Shown here one piece after another: positions 55,298 through 64,000 of a stretch of 64,000 nt of DNA (positions are counted from its first letter, which is position 1; each line of letters opens with the position of its first letter). A model generated the notes under the pieces. It saw only the letters and a program-made list of their open reading frames with translations, was not told the DNA's origin and ran no database searches. Location of the stretch: assembly GCF_900141735.1 (NCBI RefSeq), contig NZ_FQYO01000001.1:186001-250000 (forward strand). Reading direction: 5' to 3'. This stretch comes from Wenxinia saemankumensis. Its GTDB lineage: Bacteria; Pseudomonadota; Alphaproteobacteria; Rhodobacterales; Rhodobacteraceae. The position numbers and the translations under genes were made by a program.

Positions 55298-56161
55298 TCA
55301 GTCCAGCCGCTCGAGCAGCGAGGAGGTGTCCCAGCGCCCGCCGCCCATCTTCTGCACGTCCTTGTAGAACTGGTCGACCAGGGCGGTGACCGGCAGGCTC
55401 GCCCCGACCTCGTCCGCGGCGGCGAGGCAGATGGCAAGGTCCTTGCGCATCCAGTCGACCGCGAAGCCGTGGTCGAACCGCCCGTCCAGCATCGTCTCGT
55501 GCCGGTTCACCATCTGCCAGGACCCGGCCGCGCCGCCCTGGATCACCTCGACCACCGCGCGTCCGTCGAGCCCGGCCTTCTGCGCGAAGGACAGCCCCTC
55601 GGACAGGGCCTGGACGAGCCCCGCGATGCAGATCTGGTTGACCATTTTGGTCATCTGACCCGCCCCGGATCCGCCGAGCCGGCGGCAGAGCTTGGCATAG
55701 GCCTCGATCACCGGCGCGGCGCGGTCGAAGGCCTCCTGATCGCCGCCGCACATCACGACGAGCTGGCCGCTCTCGGCGCCGGCCTGCCCGCCCGAGATCG
55801 GCGCGTCCACGAAGGCGATTCCGCGCTGGCCCGCCGCCTCGGCCATCTCGCGGGTCACGCCCGCCGAGACCGTCGTGTGATCGACGAAGACCGCCCCCTC
55901 GGACATCGCGCCGAGCGCGCCGTCCGCGCCGGTGCAGATCGCGCGCAGGTCGTCGTCGTTGCCGACGCAGGCCATGACGAAATCCTGCCCCGCAGCGGCC
56001 TCGGCCGGATTCGCGGCGGCGCGGCCGCCGAACGCGTCGGCCCACCGCTCGGCCTTCGCCGCGGTGCGGTTGTAGACCGTCACCTCGTGTCCGGCCTTCG
56101 CCAGATGTCCGGCCATCGGGTAGCCCATGACCCCAAGCCCCAGGAACGCGATCTTCGCCAT
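55298..56161 (-). CDS. 3-hydroxyisobutyrate dehydrogenase family oxidoreductase
   Basis: A 287-residue beta-hydroxyacid dehydrogenase. It has the nucleotide-binding GLGVMGYPMAGHL, the substrate motif DAPISGGQAGAESGQL and the catalytic Lys172 in GQMTKMVNQI. The precise substrate (3-hydroxyisobutyrate, tartronate semialdehyde or another) cannot be set from sequence, and no valine-degradation genes are adjacent. ATG 56161 follows GAGGGGAGA. Its last codons are the source, or a sister, of the repeats downstream. Confidence 0.9.
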   Translation of the reverse strand: MAKIAFLGLGVMGYPMAGHLAKAGHEVTVYNRTAAKAERWADAFGGRAAANPAEAAAGQDFVMACVGNDDDLRAICTGADGALGAMSEGAVFVDHTTVSAGVTREMAEAAGQRGIAFVDAPISGGQAGAESGQLVVMCGGDQEAFDRAAPVIEAYAKLCRRLGGSGAGQMTKMVNQICIAGLVQALSEGLSFAQKAGLDGRAVVEVIQGGAAGSWQMVNRHETMLDGRFDHGFAVDWMRKDLAICLAAADEVGASLPVTALVDQFYKDVQKMGGGRWDTSSLLERLD

Positions 56162-56269
56162 GGCGATCTCCCCTCGTCGTGACAGGGCCGGCGCGGGTGG
56201 CGCGCTTCCCTTTCGTCCATCGGGCAGGTAGCTAACCGCACGCTGCCGACCGTCAAGAAAGCCCCGCCC

Positions 56270-58732
56270 ATGGCCGTCCTCTTCCGCTGGCTCCTGCGTC
56301 TCGCCACCGGGCTGGTGGTGCTGATCGCGGGAGGGGTGCTGCTGGTCTACTGGTTCGCCTCGCGCTCGCTGGTCGATTACGACGGGGTCGAGGAAGTGGC
56401 CGGCATCTCGGCCCCGGTCGAGATCGTGCGCGACCATGCGGGCGTGCCGCATGTCTTCGGCGCCTCCGACGCGGACGTCTTCTTCGGCCTCGGCTACGCC
56501 CATGCGCAGGACCGGTTCTGGCAGATGACGATGCTGCGCCGCACGGTGCAGGGCCGCCTGAGCGAGCTCTTCGGCGCCCGCACCCTGCGGACCGACATGC
56601 TGCTGAAGCATCTCGGCCTCTACGAGGCGGCGCGTGCCTCACTGGACGACCAGACCGACGAGACGCGGGCCATGCTCGCCGCCTATGCCGACGGAGTGAA
56701 CGCCTGGATCGGCGAGGTGAACGAGGGGGCGCGCGGCCGCGGCGCGCCCGAGATGTGGATCTTCAACCATCCCGTCGCGCAATGGACCGAGGTCGACTGC
56801 CTCGCCATCCTCAAGCTGATGGCGCTGCAGCTGAACGCCCATCTCGCGGACGAGGTGCTGCGCGCCCGCACCTCGCTGCTGGTCGAGCCCGAGCGACTGG
56901 CCGACATCCTGCCCGACATTCCCGGCCCCGGAACCGCCGCCCTGCCCCGCTACGCCGCCCTCGTCGAGGACGTGCCGCGCTACGCGGCCGCGACGCCCGC
57001 GCCGCGCGACCCTCTCTCGCCGCTCTGGGGGCGCGAGCTGGCGGGCGCCTCGAACGGCTGGGCGGCGGGGCCCTCGCGCTCGGCCACCGGCTCGACCCTT
57101 CTGGCGAACGACCCCCATCTGGGGCTGACCGCACCCTCGATCTGGTACCTCGCCCGGGTGGAGCTGGAGAGCGGCGGCGTCATCGGCGGCACGATTCCCG
57201 GCATGCCGCTGATCCTCACCGGCCGGTCCGAGGATGTCGGCTGGGGCATCACCTCGTCCTATCTCGACGATACCGACGTGCATATCGAGGAGGTGAACCC
57301 GGCCGATGCCGGCCAGTACCGCACCCCGGGCGGCTGGGCCGATTTCGAGACCGAGGAGCGGATCGTCTTCGTGGCCGAGGGCGAGCCGGTGACGGTGCAG
57401 GTCCAGCGGACCGAGACCGGCGTGGTCCTGCCGCCCGAGCAGTTCGATCTCGGCACGATCCGCCCGCCGGGGCACGTCACCTCGATCTCGTGGACCGCGC
57501 TCGCCACCGACGACACGACGATGAGCGCGGGCCTCGCCCTCATGCAGGCGCACAACGTACGCGAGGCGATCGCGGCGGGCGAGATGTTCGTCGCCCCCTC
57601 GCAGATGCTGACCGTCGCCGACCGCAACCGCGTGGGCATGAAGCTGATGGGGCGGATGCCGGTCCGCGATCCGGCCCACCAGTCGCTCGGCCGGATCCCG
57701 ACCTACGGCTACCTGCCCGAGAACCGATGGCAGGGGTTCTACGACTACGCCGACAATCCCGAATGGGTCGAGCCGGCGGGCGGCCTCGTCGGCAACACGA
57801 ACAACAAGGTCATCGACGCCCCCTTCCCGCGCCATGTCAGCTTCCGCTGGGGCGACAGCCAGCGAATCGAGCGCTGGCGCTTCCTGATGCAGGAGCGCGA
57901 GGTCCATACCCGCGATTCCATGATCGAGGCGCAGCTCGACACGGTCAGCTACACCGCCCGCGCGCTGCTGCCGCTGGTCGGGGCGGATCTGTGGTTCACC
58001 GGCGAGAGCGCGCCGGAGGGCACGGCCGAACGGCAGCGGCAACGCGCGCTCGCCCTCCTGGCCGAGTGGAACGGCGAGATGAACGAGCACATGCCCGAGC
58101 CCCTGATCTACGCCGCCTGGATGCGCGCCCTGCAGGACCGGCTGATCCGCGACGAGCTCGGCCCGCTGGCCGAGGAGTTCACCCATGTCGAGCCGCTCTT
58201 CATCGAGCGGGTGTTCCGCGATGCGGGCGGCGCGTCGGCCTGGTGCGACGTGACGCAGTCCGCCCCCGAGGAAAGCTGCTCGGACATCGCACGGATGGCG
58301 CTGGACGACGCGCTCGTCTGGATCGGCGAGAAATACGGACCCCAGCTGGAAAGCCTGCGCTGGGGCGACGCGCACGAGGCGGCGCAGGACCACCAGACCC
58401 TCGGCGCGGTGCCGGTGCTGAACTGGTTCGTGAACATCCGGCAATCGACCTCCGGCGGGGACAACACGCTGATGCGGGGCCGCACCTCCGGCGATCCGGC
58501 GCATCCGTTCCGGAACGTCCATGCGGCGGGCTACCGGGGCGTCTACGATTTCGCCGATCCCGACAGCTCGGTCTTCGTGATCTCGACCGGCCAGTCGGGC
58601 CATTTCCTGTCGCGCCATTACGACGATATCGGCGAGCTGTGGCGGCGCGGGGAATACCTGCCGATGTCGCTCGATCCCGCCCTCGCCCGGGCCGCCGGGA
58701 TCGGGACGATCCGCCTTCTGCCGGAGGGCTAG
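56270..58732 (+). CDS. Penicillin-acylase family amidohydrolase
   Basis: An 820-residue Ntn hydrolase precursor. A membrane or signal helix (about residues 10-30) precedes the alpha chain; the beta chain should begin at Ser261 in AGASNGWAAGPSRS, the autocatalytic cleavage site and nucleophile. Family motifs GLGYAHAQDRFWQM, LLANDPHLGL, SVFVISTGQSGHF are present. The substrate may be a beta-lactam, an N-acyl homoserine lactone or another amide. It is divergent from the HIBADH-family gene (108 bp). Confidence 0.93.
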   Translation: MAVLFRWLLRLATGLVVLIAGGVLLVYWFASRSLVDYDGVEEVAGISAPVEIVRDHAGVPHVFGASDADVFFGLGYAHAQDRFWQMTMLRRTVQGRLSELFGARTLRTDMLLKHLGLYEAARASLDDQTDETRAMLAAYADGVNAWIGEVNEGARGRGAPEMWIFNHPVAQWTEVDCLAILKLMALQLNAHLADEVLRARTSLLVEPERLADILPDIPGPGTAALPRYAALVEDVPRYAAATPAPRDPLSPLWGRELAGASNGWAAGPSRSATGSTLLANDPHLGLTAPSIWYLARVELESGGVIGGTIPGMPLILTGRSEDVGWGITSSYLDDTDVHIEEVNPADAGQYRTPGGWADFETEERIVFVAEGEPVTVQVQRTETGVVLPPEQFDLGTIRPPGHVTSISWTALATDDTTMSAGLALMQAHNVREAIAAGEMFVAPSQMLTVADRNRVGMKLMGRMPVRDPAHQSLGRIPTYGYLPENRWQGFYDYADNPEWVEPAGGLVGNTNNKVIDAPFPRHVSFRWGDSQRIERWRFLMQEREVHTRDSMIEAQLDTVSYTARALLPLVGADLWFTGESAPEGTAERQRQRALALLAEWNGEMNEHMPEPLIYAAWMRALQDRLIRDELGPLAEEFTHVEPLFIERVFRDAGGASAWCDVTQSAPEESCSDIARMALDDALVWIGEKYGPQLESLRWGDAHEAAQDHQTLGAVPVLNWFVNIRQSTSGGDNTLMRGRTSGDPAHPFRNVHAAGYRGVYDFADPDSSVFVISTGQSGHFLSRHYDDIGELWRRGEYLPMSLDPALARAAGIGTIRLLPEG

Positions 58733-58754
58733 GCCGGACTCCCGCGTGCGGCCG

Positions 58755-58816
58755 GGGGGCGCTGCCCCCGTCGCCTTGCGGCGACTCCCCCGAAGTATTT
58801 CCGGCAAGATAAGAGC
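58755..58816 (+). repeat. Dispersed 3'-end structured element, copy C
   Basis: Hairpin 1 GGGGGC-gct-GCCCCC (58755-58769), identical to copy A. Hairpin 2 GTCGCC-ttgc-GGCGAC (58770-58785), with two base pairs changed in a compensatory way relative to copy A. Then CCCCCGAAGTATTT and GGCAAGATAAGAGC. It lies 23 bp after the acylase gene in the same orientation. Confidence 0.75.
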
Positions 58817-58869
58817 GGGAAAGGAGGGCGGACCGCGTCCGTTCCGCGGTCCCCGGCGCCGGCGCCGTC

Positions 58870-60144
58870 CTAGAGCCGGGCGAACCGCTCCTTCTGGCGG
58901 GCGGTCCAGCGGACGTCGATCTCGGTCCCTGCCTCGGTCGGGCGCTCGGCCTCGATCACGCCCTCCTCGTGGAGCCAGGCGCGGGCGCGGCCCTCGGCAT
59001 GGGCGAGGTGCAGCGTCTCGCGCGTGGTGGGCGGGCGCAGGCGCTCGGCCACGGCGCGGGTCAGCTCCTCGACCCCCTCGCCCGTCCAGGCGGAGATGGC
59101 GTGAATCTCCTCCTTGCGGCCGGCCGTGGTCAGGGCCGCCTCGCGGTCCTGGGCGGGGATCCGGTCGATCTTGTTCCAGACCTCGATCTTCGGCGTGTCC
59201 TCGGCGACGCCGAGTCCGGCCAGGATCGTCTCGACCTCGGCCGCCTGCTCGGCCGACTGGGGATGCGAGATGTCGCGGACATGGAGGATCAGGTCGGCGT
59301 CCAGCACCTCTTCCAGCGTCGCACGGAAGGCCGCGACCAGTTCCGTGGGCAGGTCCGAGATGAAGCCCACCGTGTCCGAGAGGATGATCGTCTGCCCGCC
59401 CGCGATCTCGATCCGGCGCATGGTCGGGTCGAGCGTGGCGAAGAGCATGTCCTTGGCCATCACCTCCGCCCCGGTCAGGCGGTTGAAGAGCGTGGACTTG
59501 CCCGCATTGGTGTAGCCGACCAGCGCCACGATGGGGAACGGCACCTTGGCCCGCGCCTCGCGGTGGAGGGTGCGGGTGCGCGCGACCTTGTCGAGCTGGC
59601 GGCGCAGCCGGACCAGCTGCTCGTCGATGGCGCGCCGGTCCGCCTCGATCTGGGTCTCGCCGGGGCCGCCGACGAAGCCGAGGCCCCCGCGCTGGCGTTC
59701 GAGGTGGGTCCAGGCGCGGACGAGCCGCGTGCGCTGGTAACTGAGGGCCGCCATCTCGACCTGCAGCACGCCCTCGCGGGTGCGGGCGCGGTCGGAGAAG
59801 ATCTCGAGGATCAGCCCCGTCCGGTCGAGCAGCTTGACCTTCCATTCCTTCTCGAGATTGCGCTGCTGCACCGGCGTCACCGGGCCGTCGACGAGGACGA
59901 GGTCGACCTCCTCGGCCTTCATCCGGGCGCCCAGCTCCTCGATCTTGCCGGAGCCGAACAGCGCGCCGGGATGGACGCGCGGCAGGCGCACGATCTCGGA
60001 CCCCGCCACGGTGAGGCCGGGAAGAGCGGCGGCGAGCGCGACCGCCTCGTCGAGCGCCGGGGCCGGCTCGCGCCGGTCCTGGTCGTTCTTGATCTCGGGG
60101 TGGATCACCCAGGCCCGGGTCTCGGGCGGGGCATGTTCCTCCAA
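58870..60144 (-). CDS. hflX: Ribosome-associated GTPase HflX
   Basis: A 424-residue GTPase. The N-terminal HflX domain holds PGALFGSGKIEEL and the glycine-rich linker RGGLGFVGGPGETQIE. The G domain has G1 GYTNAGKST, G3 DTVGF and G4 NKID. HflX splits stalled ribosomes under stress. The start is a TTG at 60144, 5 bp after hfq; no ATG in frame fits as well. hfq-hflX is a standard pair. Confidence 0.95.
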   Translation of the reverse strand: MEEHAPPETRAWVIHPEIKNDQDRREPAPALDEAVALAAALPGLTVAGSEIVRLPRVHPGALFGSGKIEELGARMKAEEVDLVLVDGPVTPVQQRNLEKEWKVKLLDRTGLILEIFSDRARTREGVLQVEMAALSYQRTRLVRAWTHLERQRGGLGFVGGPGETQIEADRRAIDEQLVRLRRQLDKVARTRTLHREARAKVPFPIVALVGYTNAGKSTLFNRLTGAEVMAKDMLFATLDPTMRRIEIAGGQTIILSDTVGFISDLPTELVAAFRATLEEVLDADLILHVRDISHPQSAEQAAEVETILAGLGVAEDTPKIEVWNKIDRIPAQDREAALTTAGRKEEIHAISAWTGEGVEELTRAVAERLRPPTTRETLHLAHAEGRARAWLHEEGVIEAERPTEAGTEIDVRWTARQKERFARL

Positions 60145-60148
60145 GCCG

Positions 60149-60382
60149 CTACTCTTCGCTGTCGTAGAGGTTGATCGGCTGCGACGGCATCACCGTCGAG
60201 ATCGCCGACTTGTAGACGAGCTGCGACTGGCCGTCCCGGCGCAGCAGCACGCAGAAGCTGTCGAACCAGGTGATCACGCCCTGCAGCTTCACGCCGTTGA
60301 TCAGGAAGATGGTGACGGGCACCTTGATCTTGCGGACGTGGTTGAGAAACGCGTCCTGCAGGTTCTGCTTGTCCGAGGCCAT
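60149..60382 (-). CDS. hfq: RNA chaperone Hfq
   Basis: A 77-residue Sm-like protein that forms hexamers and pairs small RNAs with messages. The Sm1 region ([21 protein letters not shown]) and Sm2 motif ([13 protein letters not shown]) are intact. It has the short C-terminus typical of Rhodobacterales. Strong ribosome-binding site (GAGGGG). It lies 145 bp after trkH on the same strand and immediately before hflX. Confidence 0.97.
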   Translation of the reverse strand: MASDKQNLQDAFLNHVRKIKVPVTIFLINGVKLQGVITWFDSFCVLLRRDGQSQLVYKSAISTVMPSQPINLYDSEE

Positions 60383-60527
60383 CGCCCCCCCTCGTTCTTC
60401 TTGCCGGGCCGCCTTGTCCGTTCGGCGGCCGCCGGATCGTTCACGGATTGTCCGGTGACACTATGTCGGACCATCGGGGGGGTTTCCAGCCCCAGATTTC
60501 CACCATTGCCCGTAGCCGGGCCGGCGG

Positions 60528-62123
60528 TCAGGACCGCCAGATCTGCGGGTCGAGCAGCGCGATCAGGGCCAGCAGCTCCAATCGGCCGAGGACCATCGCC
60601 CCGGCCAGCACGGCGCGGGCGCTGTCGGGAATGCCGGCATAGGAGATCGGGAACTCGCCCGCCACCTCGGCCAGCGGCCCGGTGGTGGAGAGGGCCGCGA
60701 CCGACAGGACCATCGCCGTCTCGAACTGGACGCCGGTCAGGGCGAGCAGGCCCATCACGACCATGATCGAGATCGCGAAGAGCATGAAGAAGATCCATGC
60801 GATCCGCGCGCCCTGCTTGCGGATGCGGCGCGATTCGCGGGACGAGCCGCCGATCGAATGGGGGTGGATCAGCCGCTCGAGCTCGCGCTGGCCGTGGCGC
60901 GACAGCGCGTAGACGCGCAGCAGCTTCACCCCGCCCGCCGTCGTGGCGACGCCCCCGCCGACAAGGGCGAGCCCCACGAGGATCAGGCCGGGCGTCGGCA
61001 GGCCGGACCATTCCGTCGCGCCGAACCACCAGAAGCTCTCGAACCCCGTCGTCGTGAGGAAGGAGAGCGTGGTGAAGAGCGCGCCCCACAGCGCGGCGAG
61101 CGCGGAGCGCACGTCGTTCTGACCCATCGGTTCGCCCGCGCCGAGGAAATGGCGCAGGAAGAGGAAGGCGGTGACCGCGCCGACGAGGGTGAGGGCGAGC
61201 CGGATCTCGGGATCCTCGATCAGCCGCGTCTTGTCGTCGGGCAGCAGGCCGCGCGAATAGGTCGCCCGCGACAGGGCAAAGAGCAGGAAGAGCGCGATCA
61301 GACCCTCTCCCGCCAGGCCGGAGGCGCCGTAGGTCGTCCCCCCGATAGGCGAGATGCCGGAGGTGGCGATGGTGCTCATCGCGTGGCAGATCGCGACGAT
61401 CGGCACCTCGCCCGTGATCAGGAGGCCGAGCCAGAGCACGGCCGTCAGCCCGGCATAGATCGGGGCGAGGCGGATCGTGTAGCGCGACAGACGCTCGCGC
61501 GGATCGGCGGCGCGCAGGAACCGGTCGAGACCGGCATCGGTCTCGCGGATGCCGCGGGCATAGCGCACCTCGAAGCCGCCGATGTTCATCGGCTGCATCA
61601 CGGCGAGCGCGGTGACCCACATCAGCAGCCCGCCCAGCCAGCCGACCGTCGCCCGCCACAGATGGAGCGAGGGATCGAGCCGGCCGGGATGGTCGTAGAC
61701 CGTCGCTCCGGTCGTGGTGAAGGCGCTGACCATCTCGAACCAGGCCTTCGGCATCGTCGTCGCCCCGTGCGCTATGGCGAAGGGCACCGCCATCAGCACC
61801 GGCAGCGCGCCGAAGGCGAAGACCAGCGTGCCGAGCTGGCCGCGGGCGCTGCGCGAGGTCGGCGCGGTGACGGAGGCGAGGCCGATCAGGACCGAGAGGC
61901 CGAGGCCGAGCAGGGCCGCGGCGCCGAACACGGCCGCGGTGCCCCCCCGCCCGCCGGTCAGGGCATGGACAGCCGGCAGGGCCGCCGCGAGCGAGGCGAG
62001 GGCGAGCAGCTGGACGTAGAAGGGCAGCCGCGCGAAACGCGTCAGATGCCGAACGCGCTGCCGCGTCCGGGGCCGGACCGCGGGCGGCGGGGCGGAGGAG
62101 TCGAGGCCGGTCGGCTCCAGCAT
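60528..62123 (-). CDS. trkH: Trk-type potassium uptake protein TrkH
   Basis: A 531-residue potassium channel-like subunit with about ten helices and four pore loops. Selectivity-filter-like repeats are seen at SAFTTTGATVYD, STIATSGISPI, SFLTTTGFESF and ALSTTGPLAEV. Starts 4 bp after the trkA stop, so the two Trk subunits are cotranscribed. The C-terminal end is typical (AMVLGRLELLALIALL). Confidence 0.95.
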   Translation of the reverse strand: MLEPTGLDSSAPPPAVRPRTRQRVRHLTRFARLPFYVQLLALASLAAALPAVHALTGGRGGTAAVFGAAALLGLGLSVLIGLASVTAPTSRSARGQLGTLVFAFGALPVLMAVPFAIAHGATTMPKAWFEMVSAFTTTGATVYDHPGRLDPSLHLWRATVGWLGGLLMWVTALAVMQPMNIGGFEVRYARGIRETDAGLDRFLRAADPRERLSRYTIRLAPIYAGLTAVLWLGLLITGEVPIVAICHAMSTIATSGISPIGGTTYGASGLAGEGLIALFLLFALSRATYSRGLLPDDKTRLIEDPEIRLALTLVGAVTAFLFLRHFLGAGEPMGQNDVRSALAALWGALFTTLSFLTTTGFESFWWFGATEWSGLPTPGLILVGLALVGGGVATTAGGVKLLRVYALSRHGQRELERLIHPHSIGGSSRESRRIRKQGARIAWIFFMLFAISIMVVMGLLALTGVQFETAMVLSVAALSTTGPLAEVAGEFPISYAGIPDSARAVLAGAMVLGRLELLALIALLDPQIWRS

Positions 62124-62127
62124 GGCG

Positions 62128-63504
62128 TCAGAAGTAGTCGATCGAGACCTGAAGCAGGCGCTCGACCTCGTTCACATCGCCGCTGAGGGCGAAGAGCGCG
62201 ATCACGTCGCCCTCCTCGATCCGCGTGGCGCCCTCGGGCTTGACCACCTTGTCGCCCTTGAGGATGCCGCCCACCAGCACGCCCTCGGGGAAGGCGATGT
62301 CGCGCACCGTCTTGCCCGCGATGGGCGAGGTGCCGAGGACCTGCGCCTCGATCAGTTCGGCCTCGGCGTCGCCGATGGAATAGACGCCGCGTACCCGGCC
62401 GTGCCGGACATGGCGCAGGATCGAGGACACCGTCACCGCGCGGGGGTTGATATAGGCGTCGATGTCGAGCTGCCCCATCAGCGAGACCAGCGTGGGATCG
62501 TTGGTCAGCGCGATCGACATCCGCGCGCCCATCCCCTTGGCCCGGACGGCGGCGAGCAGGTTCGTCTTGTCGTCGTCGGTCAGCGTCAGGACCGCGTCGG
62601 CATTGCCGATCCCCGCCTCCTCCAGCACGTCGGCGTCGAGCCCGTCGCCGTTCAGCACGATGGTGCGGTCCAGCGCGTCGGCCGCCCGCTCGGCAAAGGC
62701 GCGGGACTTCTCGATCACCTTGACCCGCACGCGTTCGGTCCGGCTCTCCAGCTGGCGGGCGACGCCGAGGCCGACATTGCCGCCGCCGATGATGACGACC
62801 CGTTCGGGCCGCTTCTGCCGCTTGCCGAAGATCTCGATCGTGCGGCCCATGTCCTCGGTCACGCAGAAGACGTAGACCTCGTCGCCCACGAAGATCTGGT
62901 CGTTCGATTCCGGGGCGAAGAGCTGGCCCTCGCGCCGCACGCCGACGACGATGGCGCGCAGCGTCGAGAACAGGTCGGTCAGCTGGCGCAGCGGCGTGTT
63001 CACGATCGGGCAATCCGCGTCGATCGCGATGCCGAGGAGCTGCGCCTTGCCGTCGAAGAAACTCTCTGTGTCGAAGGTCGCGGGCGCGGCGAGGCGCTGC
63101 AGCGCGGCCTCGGCCACCTCGGTCTCGGGCGAGATGACGACGTCGATCGGCAGGTGATCGGCGCGGAAGAGGTCGGAATAGATCGCCTCGAGATAGGATT
63201 TCGCCCGAAGCCGCGCGATCTTGCGCCGGATCGAGAAGACGGAATGGGCCACCTGGCAGGTGACCATGTTCACCTCGTCCGAATGGGTGGCCGCGATGAT
63301 CATGTCGGCGTCGCGCGCCCCCGCGCGTTCCAGCACGTCGGGATAGCTCGCATGGCCGGTGATCCCGCTCACGTCGAGGCTGTCGGTGGCGCGGCGCACG
63401 AGGTCGGGATTGTTGTCCACGACCGTGACGTCGTTGCGCTCGCCCGACAGGTGCCGGGCGATCTGCCAGCCGACCTGCCCCGCGCCGCAGATGATGACCT
63501 TCAT
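62128..63504 (-). CDS. trkA: Trk potassium uptake regulatory subunit TrkA
   Basis: A 458-residue cytoplasmic NAD(H)-binding regulator with two RCK_N and two RCK_C domains. The nucleotide motifs are GAGQVGWQIARHL at the N-terminus and GGGNVGLGVARQL near residue 238. It gates TrkH in response to nucleotides. First gene of the trkA-trkH pair. Confidence 0.95.
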   Translation of the reverse strand: MKVIICGAGQVGWQIARHLSGERNDVTVVDNNPDLVRRATDSLDVSGITGHASYPDVLERAGARDADMIIAATHSDEVNMVTCQVAHSVFSIRRKIARLRAKSYLEAIYSDLFRADHLPIDVVISPETEVAEAALQRLAAPATFDTESFFDGKAQLLGIAIDADCPIVNTPLRQLTDLFSTLRAIVVGVRREGQLFAPESNDQIFVGDEVYVFCVTEDMGRTIEIFGKRQKRPERVVIIGGGNVGLGVARQLESRTERVRVKVIEKSRAFAERAADALDRTIVLNGDGLDADVLEEAGIGNADAVLTLTDDDKTNLLAAVRAKGMGARMSIALTNDPTLVSLMGQLDIDAYINPRAVTVSSILRHVRHGRVRGVYSIGDAEAELIEAQVLGTSPIAGKTVRDIAFPEGVLVGGILKGDKVVKPEGATRIEEGDVIALFALSGDVNEVERLLQVSIDYF

Positions 63505-63559
63505 CGCCGCTCTTCCGTGGTTTCGCGTCCGGCCGGTGTGGCAGAGCCCCGCGGGGCGG

Positions 63560-64000
63560 TCAACGCGCGCCTGCCCCCGGCGCCGCAGCGTCGGACCCCG
63601 TCACGGGCGCATCGAGGAAGTCGCGGATCTCGCGCGAGACGCGCCCGGGACAGTCGCGCGGCGGCCAGTGGCCCGAACGCAGGACGACCAGCCGGGCGCC
63701 CGGGATGGCGGCCGTTGCCGCGCGGGCGTGGCGCAGCGGGACCAGCGGGTCGCGGGCCCCGTGGATGAACAGCGCGGGCCGCGTCAGGCCCGGCAGGCGC
63801 GCGGTCAAGTCGCCCCGCAGCCCGCGTCCCTGCCCGGCCAGCTCGCCGGCGAGGAAGGCACCGAAGCTGCGGCGCTCCGCCTGCTCGGCGGCGACCTCGC
63901 GGATCTCGGCGACCACGTCCCGCGGCACGGTCCAGGGGCGGCTGACGGCCATGAAGAGGCCCGCCCGCACCGCCAGCGCGCTGCCGGCGGCCGCGTGGTA
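63560..64000 (-). CDS. Alpha/beta-hydrolase family protein (5' end beyond window)
   Basis: The frame is open to the right edge, so only the C-terminal ~146 residues are present. ALFIHGARDPLVPLRHA carries the catalytic Asp region, and the His is in RSGHWPPRDCPGRV, both usual for the C-terminal half of an alpha/beta hydrolase; the nucleophile Ser lies outside the window. Substrate unknown. It ends in an Ala/Gly tail. Confidence 0.8.
   Translation of the reverse strand, partial: YHAAAGSALAVRAGLFMAVSRPWTVPRDVVAEIREVAAEQAERRSFGAFLAGELAGQGRGLRGDLTARLPGLTRPALFIHGARDPLVPLRHARAATAAIPGARLVVLRSGHWPPRDCPGRVSREIRDFLDAPVTGSDAAAPGAGAR

Noticed and set aside
54815-56182. Plus-strand frames with repeated peptides (RPPARPGAPSPG) over the tandem array
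   Set aside because: They are translations of the non-coding repeats and the antisense of the HIBADH-family gene, not a repeat protein.

Overview
The window is a GC-rich (about 70%) chromosomal segment of an alphaproteobacterium, most likely Rhodobacterales (Rhodobacteraceae-like). The evidence is gene order and content: yceD-rpmF-plsX-fabH-ihfA-merR, trkA-trkH-hfq-hflX, phoR-pst-phoU-phoB, a LuxR solo, TRAP transporters, a DUF1289 protein and a perfect CtrA-type box. It is mostly ordinary core genome. No phage, insertion sequence, CRISPR array, tRNA or rRNA gene was seen.

Layout. 1-5011 (minus): yceD, rpmF, plsX, fabH, ihfA and a MerR regulator cut by the left edge (ribosome, phospholipid and fatty-acid initiation, nucleoid protein). 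5285-17071: bamE, msrB, an OlsB-like acyltransferase, uup, hemB, a small membrane protein, mfd, and a head-to-head DUF4198/HupE pair whose start codons overlap. 17263-17978: a frameshifted calcium-binding RTX-like gene. 18168-19963: rpsB-tsf, closed by a strong terminator. 20033-25239: a LuxR solo divergent from a creatinase/ectoine-hydrolase-like M24 protein and a dctPQM TRAP transporter. 25332-33618 (minus): the phosphate regulon phoR, [broken GyrI-like gene], pstS, pstC, pstA, pstB, phoU, phoB, with a three-repeat Pho box before pstS. 33774-39034: a hypothetical gene, gamma carbonic anhydrase, gmk, a PAS protein, class II DAHP synthase and a GlxA-type regulator. 39181-44934: a branched-chain amino-acid-type ABC transporter with a small secreted protein between livF and livH. 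44954-49255: an excalibur protein, the pseudouridine catabolic pair psuK-psuG, a DUF502 membrane protein and a patatin. 49260-54793: 3-hydroxybutyrate dehydrogenase, a candidate small RNA, an orphan peptide-binding protein, a CsbD-like stress protein, a DsbA-family protein and a Bcr/CflA transporter. 54810-64000: a tandem repeat array, a 3-hydroxyisobutyrate dehydrogenase family gene, a penicillin-acylase family hydrolase, hflX, hfq, trkH, trkA and a partial alpha/beta hydrolase.

The least explained signals are non-coding. (1) A dispersed 3'-end element has two small hairpins followed by a conserved GGAGTATTT...GCAAGATAA tail. It lies downstream of uup, livF, the acylase gene and the HIBADH-family gene, and its second hairpin shows compensatory base changes between two copies. 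(2) Downstream of the HIBADH-family gene this element and a degraded copy of the gene's own last codons are repeated in tandem with a period near 137 bp. (3) A compact promoter-hairpin-terminator unit near 50.3 kb looks like an undescribed small RNA. Two genes are visibly broken: an amber codon in the GyrI-like gene and a one-base frameshift in the RTX-like gene.
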